NCBI RefSeq assembly: GCF_032854445.1
Contig: NC_088302.1
Coordinates: 56,896,237-56,960,236, forward strand
From: Liolophura sinensis
Lineage: Eukaryota; Mollusca; Polyplacophora; Chitonida; Chitonidae
DNA: 64,000 bases
Direction: 5' to 3'
Positions within the stretch are counted from its first letter, which is position 1. Each line of letters starts with the position of its first letter. The position numbers were made by a program, and so were the translations under genes. Shown here in pieces: positions 25,865 through 37,000 of the stretch. Below the pieces are notes generated by a model. That model was given only the letters and a program-made list of their open reading frames with translations, was not told the DNA's origin and made no database searches.

Positions 25865-26560
25865 AATATGTTGGCGCATTTCTCTCTACGCCTATACGCT
25901 ATCTTAACATCATGTGGTTATGTAGAGATGACAGCTGAGTAAACAACACACTAACATTCACACTGACATACTGACTCTTCAGTGAATAATGGGTTCAGCT
26001 ATATTCAGAATGCTCAGGATAGCTGATGGAATGAAAAGATAGGACCAGGATATCGTTCTTTTCAACCTTTTCCCGCTTTGACAAGCCCCATTCGTAGATT
26101 ACCTAAATCTGACACTTTCGTTCACTAATTCTGGTTTTTGACAAATGAGTACGTAATCGTTATTCTATCAGCTTTTGGTTTTCTTGAAGCGTCTGTGGGG
26201 CGCTTAGGCCGGTGCCTGGAAATCCCATCCGTCCGCGCAGCTCCATCCAAACAAGCGTCGGTACACATTCACACCGTGATGACGTCATTGACAATATCAT
26301 ATATGTATATCCCTCAATCCAAACATGTACAGGTACGTTCCTCTATGTATTCACCTGGATTCGAACACGAATTATCATTCGGAAACATGGAGTACATGTA
26401 GTAACAGGTTGAATTTTAACCTTGTGTTTTATGTTGATATATCCCAAATTTAATGAAAGGAAACTTTAAAAATTTTCCGCGGACACATGCGTATAGAGGT
26501 TCCAGTCACGTGCATGTGTTTATTTTTAGTGAGGTCAATTATATTAGTCTTCGTTTACTT
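25865..26560. other. No recognised feature
   Basis: Unique sequence with short frames and no clear repeat. Confidence 0.45.
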
Positions 26561-26564
26561 CGCT

Positions 26565-26945
26565 TATCTCAAGCCAGTGGTTTTTAATGCCTTAAACTAG
26601 TCGTGGCTTATCCCAAGCGAGTGGTTTTTTTATTTCTCAAACCAGTCGTGGGTTATCTCTAGCCAGTTATTTTTAATATCTCAAACATATCGTGGGTAAA
26701 CCTGAACCTGGTGCCAGATCTCACATCGGTGCAGGTGTATCTCAACTAGTCAACGTGTATCATAAAACCACTCTTGATCGAACCAAGACAAGTATATCTT
26801 ACATCAGTGCAGATGTACCTCAACCAGTCAACGTGTATCACAAACCAACCCTGATGTACCTCACACCACCCCTGGTGTCAGATCTGTTTATCACAAACCA
26901 GCCTTGATCAAACCAAGCCTAGCATATCTTACACCAACGCGTTGA
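26565..26945. repeat. Degenerate tandem repeats
   Basis: The left part has three diverged units with cgtgggttatctctagccag and gtttttaatat. The right part has two or three units with atctcacatcggtgcaggtg, cctcaaccagtcaacgtgta and tcacaaaccaac. Both parts share the caagccagt/ccagtc phrase, so they may be one decayed array. Confidence 0.65.
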
Positions 26946-27030
26946 TGTAACTCCACGTTCAATTCACACAACGCGATTCTTTTTCATATTTCTTTCTGAG
27001 TGATAGAGCACTATGTTGAGTCGACTGAAC

Positions 27031-27191
27031 GATTAAGATAGATATAAGCATCAAGTCCGACATTCCTATACCATTCGTAGTCCGTAAAGGGCGTTCCAAG
27101 TCGATTATCGCAAGATCCATTTCCACAACAACGTTTAACACTAACTCCCGAAGACAAAGGTATGTAAGAAATTATACAAATAAGAAATAAA
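27031..27191 (-). repeat. Dispersed repeat, inverted partner of 10141..10310
   Basis: The reverse complement reads tttatttcttatttgtataa, then gtgttaaacgttgtt, then cgacttggaacgccctttac. It aligns across the full length with 10141..10310. The two copies are 16.7 kb apart in opposite orientation. No target-site duplication or terminal repeat was seen. Confidence 0.85.
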
Positions 27192-27324
27192 GGCCTACAC
27201 TGAGGCCTACATTGAATCCCAAGCCCATTCATAATCTTTAATCGAAGTACATTTTTGACTAGTTGTGGTGTCATGTCTGATATCTTCTATGTAATGTTTC
27301 AGCGAGAATCAAACGCGCAATGTC

Positions 27325-28395
27325 GAAGAACCGGAACTAATGGTGATCTGGTAACAAAAGGACTCATGAAATAACCTGAGCTAATGATCATATGTTACCA
27401 CAAGGACTCGTGAAATAACCGGAGCTAATGACCATCTGCTACCACAAGAACGAAATAACCGGAGCTAATGATCATCTGTTACCACAAGGACTCATGAAAT
27501 AAACGGAGTTAATGGTCATCTGTTACCGCAAGGACTCGTGAAATAACCGGAGCTAATGATAATCTGTCCGGAGCTAATGATAATCTATTACAACAAGGAC
27601 TTGTGAAATAACTGAAGCTAATGATTATCTGTTACCACAAGAACGAAATAACCGAAGCTAATGATCATCCGTTACCACAAGGACTCGTGAAATAACCGGA
27701 GCTAATGATCGTCTGTTACCACAAGGACTCGTGAAATAACCGGAGCTAATGATCATCTGTTCCCACAAGAACTCATGAAATAAACGGAGCTAATGCTCTT
27801 CTGTTACCGCAAGGACTCAAGAAATAACTGGAGGTAATGATAATCTGTCCGGAGCTAATGATAATCTATTACAATAAGGACTTGTGAAATAACTGAAGCT
27901 AATGATCATTTGTTACCACAAGAACGAAATAAAAACCGGAGCTAATGGTGATCTGTTACCACAAGGACTCACGAAATAACTGGAGTTAATGATCATCTGT
28001 TGCCACAAGAACTCATGAAATAACCGGAGCTAATGGTGATCTGTTACCGAAAGGATTCATGAAATAACCGGAGCTAATGATAATCTGTTACAACAAGGAC
28101 TCATGAAATAACCAGAGCTAATGATCATAATGTTACCGCAAGAATTCATGAAATAACCGGAGCTAATGACCATCTGTCATCTCAACGACAAGCGGAGCTA
28201 ATGAGGATCTGACACCCTAAGGACTAACCCGAGCTGATGATGATCTGCTACCGCAAGGACTCATCAAATAACCGGAGTTAATGGTGATCTATTACCCAAA
28301 GAACTAAGTGGAGCTAGATATGATCCGTTACCGGTACCCCAAGAACTAACCGGGACTAGTTAGGATCTGTTACCCCAAGGACTCCGGTATACCGA
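27325..28395. repeat. Minisatellite, unit about 44 bp, about 24 copies
   Basis: The unit contains gttaccacaaggactcgtga, aataaccggagctaatgatc and atct. Many units have indels (gaacgaaat without gactc; insertion of tccggagctaatgataatct), and a two-unit variant recurs near 27560 and 27850, which points to segmental copying within the array. Confidence 0.9.
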
Positions 28396-30900
28396 GGACA
28401 AAACAAACTCGGTGGATATAATGGTTGGTGCAGATGCTTTATTTAACGATTGTGAAGAGTGCGCGATGTACTATTTAAATAGAAAAGAGCACTAAATCCT
28501 TAGAACAGTGCATGGTGTAGCATTTTTCTCAAATACAATAAACTGAAAATAACCGAGTCATAAAGAATGAAAATCATTTCGGAATCAAATACAGATATTC
28601 TACATGCCATAAAATGAAATGATAGGCCAATATAGCGAACTCCCTTAACACTAGCTGGATATAACTTTTTCAACTGTTTGACTCAGCGCGGGTCTCGTGA
28701 TTTCGATAATGTTTACTTTATATAACTGGGTTTATCTCATTAATCACAATCACATCGAATTTCTTGACTAGAAAGGCACGTTGACAGATAAACCCAATGT
28801 TATCCAGTAATGTGTCATTCAATAATCTGACCACGATTCAACCATAACCAACAAACAATAAAAAACCAACAGATTTCCAATATTACCAATAAGTATTAAT
28901 AAAACTGTTGTATATAAGGACTGTAGCCGATGTATGGCAAACCTACACTCGTCCTTTTGTAAATTATTTAAAATTACATGGCACTTCAACTGAAATAATG
29001 GAGCCCTTAATGCCCAGCAAAACATGTTATTTATCTTCAATGCATATTTATTATCATTGTATAATTCTTTTTACAAAAAAAAAACTCATTCCATGTTTAT
29101 TTTAACAATAAATACTAATACACATGCAATTTTAACCGTCAACCATAATCATGAAAGAGCCATAAAATTGTTATTTAGCGATGAAGACGCGTCTCGGCAA
29201 TTGACATCATAAGCCTTCGTGTTTTCTATTTAAGCAAATCTGATAGCATTTCAGTGAGATGATTCGGTTTAAAATGCCAAAAACACTCCGCAGTACAGCA
29301 GCAGTGAGACTTTTTCTCGCAAGGTGCTACATACAGAATAAACACCCCGGAACACACTAACAGCCAGCTTTTTTCTCCTAATGTGCCATAGACATAGACC
29401 ACAATCCAAACTGTTGCCTCAGGTGTGTGCCAGGTGGTCACTATTGTGAATATGGTCAATCAGGTCACGTCTAACACTGCAGATTATAATCGTAATATAA
29501 CAAATCAGGTCACGTCTAACACTGCAGAATACAATCGCAATATGGCCCAACAGGTAACGTCTAACAATCGCAAATGTGGCATTAAATGATATTAACAGAT
29601 AAAAGATCTTTGGTTTCACATTATCTCTTATCTGACAATTTGATAAAGGGAAAAAGGCACTCTGACATGACTGGATTTTCAGTTTTCTTCCTTTGCCAAA
29701 TGTAATATTTGAAGTACTGTTTATAATTTATCAACTGTGAATAAGCAGATTCACAGGTTTCAAAAAAGCACTCAAAAGAAAACCAATGTTTTTGGCATGA
29801 GGGGGGTATTTTAAGAAGGAAGACGAAAGATTTGGGGAGTGACTTTACCCCCATAATTCTTCAAGTGAAGCACGTCGTGAAAATGATACACCTAAAAGAA
29901 GTAAACGACGAAGCTGATTGGGACACGTTTTTTGTTTGAAGCGTTAGTGAGAAGGCTCAAAACTGATTCACGAAACGCCTCTCCCAGGGAATAACATGTC
30001 TGCGCTTCCACACCTTTGGCGACATGGAAAGCCAGTGAATGATTTCATATGCATTACAAAGTAACAAATTAAGTTCTTCGTTGACGTTTATTCTTTGTAA
30101 CGATGCGTTCGATGTATTACTGTTGAGTACTGACAAAGGAACAAATGATTTGGCGGATAACGATTTACACGACGGCTTAGCTAAATATAACCAATGGTTT
30201 TGAGGATTTATCTTTAAATGGTTTGTTAACATATCATCGGAGGAAATACACTCGTGTTGACAGTAAGCGCCCTAGAAATACTCACAGTCTCCTCGTACTG
30301 TAGGAACGACTATGTATAATCAAAACAGAGTAACTTAGGTCACACAGTATTGGGAAAGACATATCATTCACTTTAAGTTAAAAATACTGGATTATATTCA
30401 CAAATAGCTCTGACCACGCGATTCTTCCACTCGATCAATCAGACTCACAATAAAACTTAATCTTAATATGTACAGGTGTAAAGGTAAACCGATCCCCAAA
30501 CTTAATATATCTTATTAAACGTCAAACAATGATATTGCAATTAATACTGAAAAATAACGCCCGCAAGTATAAACGAAACGGCCTGCAAGCAAATAACGGC
30601 CGATTGTCCAGCAGAATAAGATGAAAAACTTAACAAATGGCGGGAATACAGTCTTTAGACATTTGACCATCACCATTATAATGGGGGTAAACTGTGGCTG
30701 TCTAAATGTTGACGGTCAAGTCTACACAGTGCTAGAGGTGAGTGTAGTTATAGCACTATATAAAGTCTGATAAAAGCACTACCTGGGTAGAAAGAGTCAA
30801 CGATTAGCTGACATGTATTAACATCAAATATACGAAGACTTCTAGACCGACAACTGTACAGATCTATGTAAAACAACGAGACAGTGGTAGGCTACCTACC
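28396..30900. other. No supported gene
   Basis: AT-rich. The only feature is a 45-bp tandem repeat of 2.6 copies at 29459..29575 (caggtcacgtctaacactgc at 29461, 29506, 29551). The 91-aa minus-strand frame at 29957..30232 is not recognised. Confidence 0.5.
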
Positions 30901-30904
30901 GTAT

Positions 30905-33625
30905 AGCACTTGGTACATTCCTAACATGGATATGTCTGCCCTGGTAGAACGCACAACCTAGGCAGACCTGCACAAGTACACTCCTAACTCGTATCTTTTT
31001 AATCCAAGGTGCGATGAGCGCGCAAAACCTAGGAAGTACGCTCCTTAAATGTGTCTGCCGGGACCTACAATCCGCTATGAATGAGCCCACAGCCTGGGCA
31101 GATCTGCTTAAGTACACTCCTCACATTTGTCTGCCGGGGGGAGCGTACAGCCTGGGCAGATCTGCTTAAGTACACTGCTCACATATATCTGCCGGGTGGA
31201 GCGTACAGCCTGGGCAGATCTGCTTAGGTACACTCCTCACATATGTCTGCCGGGCGGAGCGTACAACCTGGGCAGATCTGCTTAAGTACACTCCTCACAT
31301 ATGTCTGCCGGGCGGAGCGTACAACCTGGGCAGATCTGCACAAGCACACTCCTCACATATGTCTGCCGGGCGGAGCGTACAACCTGGGCAGATCTGCTTA
31401 AGTACACTCCTCACATATGTCTGCCGGGAGGAGCGTACAACCTGGGCAGATCTGTTTAAGTACACTCCTCACATATGTCTGCCGGGCGGAGCGTACAACC
31501 TAGGCAGATCTGCTTAAGTACACTCCTCACATATGTCTGCCGGGCGGAGCGTACAACCTGGGCAGATCTGCTTAAGTACACTGCTCACATATGTCTGCCG
31601 GGCGGAGCGTACAACCTGGGCAGATCAGCTTAAGTACACTGCTCACATATGTCTGCCGGGCGGAGCGTACAACCTGGGCAGATCAGCTTAAGTACACTCC
31701 TCACATATGTCTGCCGGGCGGAGCGTACAACCTGGGCAGATCTGCACAAGCACACTCCTCACATATGTCTGGCGGGCGGAGCGTACAACCTGGGCAGATC
31801 TGCTTAAGTACACTCCTCACATATGTCTGCCGGGCGGAGCGTACAGCCTGGGCAGATCTGCTTAAGTACACTCCTCACATATGTCTGCCGGGGGGAGCGT
31901 ACAACCTGGGCAGATCTGCTTAAGTACACTCCTCACATATGTCTGCCGGGCGGAGCGTACAGCCTGGGCAGATCTGCTTAAGTACACTCCTCACATATGT
32001 CTGCCGGGCGGAGCGTACAGCCTGGGCAGATCTGCTTAAGTACACTCCTCACATATGTCTGCCGGGCGGAGCGTACAGTCTGGGCAGATCTGCTTAAGTA
32101 CACTCCTCACATATGTCTGCCGGGCGGAGCGTACAGCCTGGGCAGATCTGCTTAAGTACACTCCTCACATATGTCTGCCGGGGGGAGCGTACAGCCTGGG
32201 CAGATCTGCTTAAGTACACTCCTCGCATATATCTGCCGGGTGGAGCGTACAGCCTGGGTAGATCTACATATGTACACTTCCTATATGTCTGCCGGGGCGG
32301 AGCGTACAACCTGGGTAGATCTACATATGTACACTCCTCATATGTCTGCCGGGGCGGAGCGTACAGCCTGGGCAGATCTGCTTAAGTACACTCCTCACAT
32401 ATATCTGCCGGGTGGAGCGTACAGCCTGGGCAGATCTGCTTAGGTACACTCCTCACATATGTCTGCCGGGCGGAGCGTACAACCTGGGCAGATCTGCTTA
32501 AGTACACTCCTCACATATGTCTGCCGGGCGGAGCGTACAACCTGGGCAGATCTGCTTAAGTACACTCCTCACATATGTCTGCCGGGCGGAGCGTACAGTC
32601 TGGGCAGATCTGCTTAAGTACACTCCTCACATATGTCTGGCGGGCGGAGCGTACAACCTGGGCAGATCTGCTTAAGTACACTCCTCACATATGTCTGCCG
32701 GGCGGAGCGTACAACCTGGGCAGATCTGCTTAAGTACACTCCTCACATATGTCTGCCGGGCGGAGCGTACAACCTGAGTAGATCTGCATGTGTACACTCT
32801 TCATATGTGTCTACGGAAGAGGAGCGCACAACTTGGGCAGGCGTACATAAGTACACTGCTCACATATGTCTGCCGGGGCTTAGCGTACAACCTGGGCTGA
32901 TCTATATATGCACACTCCTCACATTTATTTGCCGGGCGGAGAGCACAACCTAGGCAGACCTACATAAGTACACTTCCCATATGTCTGCCGGGGATGAGGG
33001 CAGGTCTACATAAATAAGCACACTCCTCATATGTCTGCCGGGGCGGAGCGTACAACCTGGGCTGATCTACATATGTACACTCCTCATATGTCTGCCGGGG
33101 CGGAGCGTACAATCTGGGCAGATCTACATATGTACACTTCCCATTTGTCTGCCGGGGCGGAGCGCACAACCTGGGTAGATCTACATATGTACACTTCCTA
33201 TATGTCTGCCGGGGCGGAGCGTACAACCTGGGTAGATCTACATATGTACACTCCTCATATGTCTGCCGGGGCGGAGCGTACAACCTGGACAGACCTGCAT
33301 AAATACACTGCTCAGATATGTCTGCCGAGGATGAGCGTACAACCTGGGCTGATCTACATATGTACACGCCTCATATGTCTGCCGGGGCGGAGCACACAAC
33401 CTGGACAGACCTACATAATACACTGCTCACATACGTCTGCCGGGGCGGAACACTCAACCTGGGCAGAGCTATATAAATAAGTGTACTCTTCATATGCGTC
33501 TGCCAGGGTTGAGCGCACAACCTACGCAGCCCACAAAAGTACACTTCTTAAATGGGTGTTTCCCGGGACGAAGCGCACAACCTGAGCAGACCTACATAAG
33601 TAAACTCGTATCCCGAACCGAATCG
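30905..33625. repeat. 58-bp satellite array, about 45 copies
   Basis: The unit contains cttaagtacactcctcacat, atgtctgccgggcggagcgt and acaacctgggcagatctg; repeat starts 58 bp apart were checked at 31981 and 32039. The core, about 31085..32800, is homogeneous. The right flank shows a variant (agatctacatatgtacac) and rising divergence. It ends about 300 bp beyond the stop codon of the chloride channel gene. Frames on both strands here are by-products of the array. Confidence 0.95.
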
Positions 33626-33919
33626 TTGAATTGGAAGTACAACGATTTATATACCTAATTACATGCACACATGAATAGTTACAAGTAAACGCTGTCAAGT
33701 GGTTGTTAACAATTTAGCTGATAAAAGTAAGGCAAGTTCATCGACAGGACACCAGAACTGAAGTCTCCAATTTTACGTCACTTCGCCGTGTCTGAAATAT
33801 CAGATCAGTTTTGGAATCCCTGACGACTTTACACATACAGACATGACGTGCGGGTTACAGAATCCGGAAGTGTAAGAATGTACATGCGCGGTGCCATGGA
33901 GACGGTCTTGAGGAGCCCA

Positions 33920-34084
33920 CTATCTCGTGAACTCGACCATATATATTAACCAGTACACGGCGTTGAACACAATAAACGCCAGTGGAAACATCAACCGTGA
34001 CATTTTATCCACATTATTCGCCTTCCTCAGCCCAGACTGGTCTTTCTTGGCTTTTGAAAATCTTCTCCCAGCACTTCTCTTATT
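33920..34084 (-). CDS. GlyR-like terminal exon: loop end and TM4
   Basis: The acceptor follows a pyrimidine stretch ending gtgcttcag, phase 0. The 55 codons begin [15 protein letters not shown], a basic segment, continue [15 protein letters not shown] (the DKxSRxxFPxxF signature before TM4), then [17 protein letters not shown] and a TAG stop at 33920..33922. The C-terminal tail is very short, as expected for the family. No AATAAA lies within about 300 bases downstream; a variant TATAAA occurs on the minus strand at 33646..33651. Beyond it the 3' flank enters the 58-bp satellite, so the transcript could include part of that array. Confidence 0.95.
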   Translation of the reverse strand, partial: NKRSAGRRFSKAKKDQSGLRKANNVDKMSRLMFPLAFIVFNAVYWLIYMVEFTR

Positions 34085-37000
34085 CTGAAGCACAAAAGAG
34101 AACATAGATTTATTTTCTGCGTTGATTGGTGCTTTACACCATAACCTAGAATATTTATGAGGCTGGTTAGGCTTACAGACGGAAGAAACCATAGAGGAAT
34201 CAAGAAATCAATGGCCATAACCCTCCAGGTAGTTGACAAAGTATAAGGCAACCACAGGTAACTAGTTTCACGTGTAACTTCAAAACGGTAGAAGTTATTA
34301 TTTTTTTATTATGCATGTATCTCAAAACAATAGACGTTACATGTAACATGATATGAGCTTTTTTTGGCTCAATCTCGTCAAAATAGAAGCGCATTTTAAA
34401 CCTCAGAAATCAAGCCGCCATTATTTCTATCGACTATGCATAGACTTTCAGGACGAATGCAATATTTGTTTAGTCTGCATCAAAAAAACGATTCAGGTGT
34501 GTCGAGTGTTCACCTTAGGGTTCCCATTCAGCGTATGTGTTGGCCTGTTGACGAGTTCCATGGCCTCTTCGTCCACACTGTGTCGACTGGTGCGACCCTG
34601 CTTCCTGGCCATTACGTTCACCACAGCAAACTCGACGAGTCCAGCGAAGACGAAGAGAAGGCAGGCGGACATCCAGACATCGATAGCCTTGATGTAGGAG
34701 ACCCGGGGTAGAGAAGATCGGGCGCCGGAGCTCTGCGTGGTCATGGTCAGGATCGTAAGCACCCCGAGGGAGATCCGGGCAGGAATAGCGTCCACGTTCA
34801 GCCAGAAGGACACCCAGGAAAGGATGACGATGAGGATGCTGGGCACATAGATCTGGATGATGAAGTAGCCGACTTTCCTCTTCAGGTGTAATTTTGCCTC
34901 CAGACAGGTGTAATTGGCTGCTGACAGAAAGTCAGAATTACAAGTACCTTTTAATGAGCGTGCAGTCTAGTACTAAACAGCCATGCACAGGCCACGAGGA
35001 ATTCATACAGCGGCTGCCATTCTCCACAGTACAGCTCCACCAAAACACGGCAAGTCACGAAATCAAGGTAAATGTAACGACAAAGCACAAAGTGACAAAC
35101 ATAGTCAGTGCGCATTCACACCTTGACATTCATGTCTCAAAACTGCACAATACCACTTTGCTATGAGTATTTGTCAAAACCTCAAAACGAAGTAGACGTT
35201 TATCAAGAGTTTAAAAGACTGAAAATTGAAAAGATTCAAGAATGAAAAGTTTAGAGCATTCCTTAAATAATATAATGGGCTTCTGGACATGCTTACGTAC
35301 AGCTTCCCAATGGGAAGAGATAATCACTTAAAACAAATCATCATACATCATTCCGTGGAAACAAGAACATGCAATACATGTACAGAAATTAACACGTTCA
35401 GGCAATGAAGGCGTCAGCAGCATCTGTATCATCAACAATACGGGTGATTACCACAGCCTGTAAAGATATCACAAGATCAAACAGTACTGAAAAGAAACGC
35501 CAGTAAACTAACTAGCACAATGTGAAAAGAATCGGGCAGTGCATAAAAATTCGATTTTTTTCTTCGCAACGATCACGTTAAGACATTGACGGGTAATGTA
35601 GTCAATAGTTAAGGACAATTTGCTGTTAATTAATAGTGAACATTGGTAAAGTAATTTTCTAAAATTGTATATAGTTGTAAGGCAAATGTAGATTCCGGTA
35701 TCATTATAAACTGAAGCTTAATCCTTGTGTATATACAAGGTCTATCCGAATCCATGCATTATAACAGCATCATGTATAACGGTGCATCTGTACTCACTCC
35801 CGCCATAGGTTTTCGTGCAATCGTGTAATGTTGTATCCAGCAGATCGAACTGCGGCAACTCCAATCCTTTCTTGATTTCCAGAGCGTCCTGTTCAAACCA
35901 TTCAAATACCATGGACGCTGTGGTGTGACCGTCTGTAAAATTTAAAACATAAAAGTCTCAGAATTCAGAATGTCAAACTATCAAATTGGTACATTTCATA
36001 TACTTTGAGTTAGCATAACAAATTAGAACATTGTATATGTGCTCAACAGATTAAATAACAGATTAAAACACTTCATATATGTGATTCGTATGAAACATTA
36101 GAACACGTAATATGTGCAAAGTTCACATAACAAATAGGAAGATTTTACATCTGAAGAATTCACATAAAAACTGTGGCCAGCCGAGGATAGAAATCAAGGA
36201 GAACCGAATTTCAGTAAACTGTTTGTGTAAAAATAATGTGTTTTCCATGCTTCTTCTCACAAATTGATTGAATACAGCACGTGTGTGGAATGTGACCGAC
36301 AGGTAACAGCGATTAATGCTAATGTCCTAAGAGAGGTGCGCTTACGACTTCGCCGCGAGATTAGTTTGTTTAATAACTTCGCCTTTCGGGGCATTCATTA
36401 TCATATTTTACCATTACCTTACCTGCCGTATTGTCTGCTTTGCAAAACATCAGTCAACCAGCCATGTCATGTTGACTTATCTATGTGAAAGTGAACTTTG
36501 CATCAATATCTGTCTGGGACAGCTTTCAGACCTGTGTACGTGCGAAAGTCGGTGATTACATCAAGACGTGTGAAAGTCTCTGATCACATCAAGACGTACG
36601 AAAGTCTGTGATCACTTCAAGACGTGTGAAAGTCTGTGATCACATCAAGACGTGTGAAGTAGGAGATCAGAAGATTGTGGATGTGTAGACAGAACACGAA
36701 CTGCACTGTTGTCTGCACGCCTTGCCTGGACAACTTCTGCTGACGGATAAGTTTATTTGTTTATTAATTTAATTGTTGATGTGCCTTTGAAACTGATTAC
36801 AAACGCTGATCTGCAGGACTGTCAGATGGAATCTGAAAAGGCATTGATTTTGCTATATACGGTCGAGCTAGCTAGCAGGTAGTGATGAATAATAAGAAAA
36901 CAGATGATGACGATTATTAAATAATAAGAAATAAAATTACATTTTCCCAAATCAATGATGTAAGTCATCCAGATGAATGGGAGAACGACACAGACACGAT

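Noticed and set aside
34353-34711. Plus-strand frames across the TM exon
   Set aside because: Antisense to the TM1-TM3 exon.
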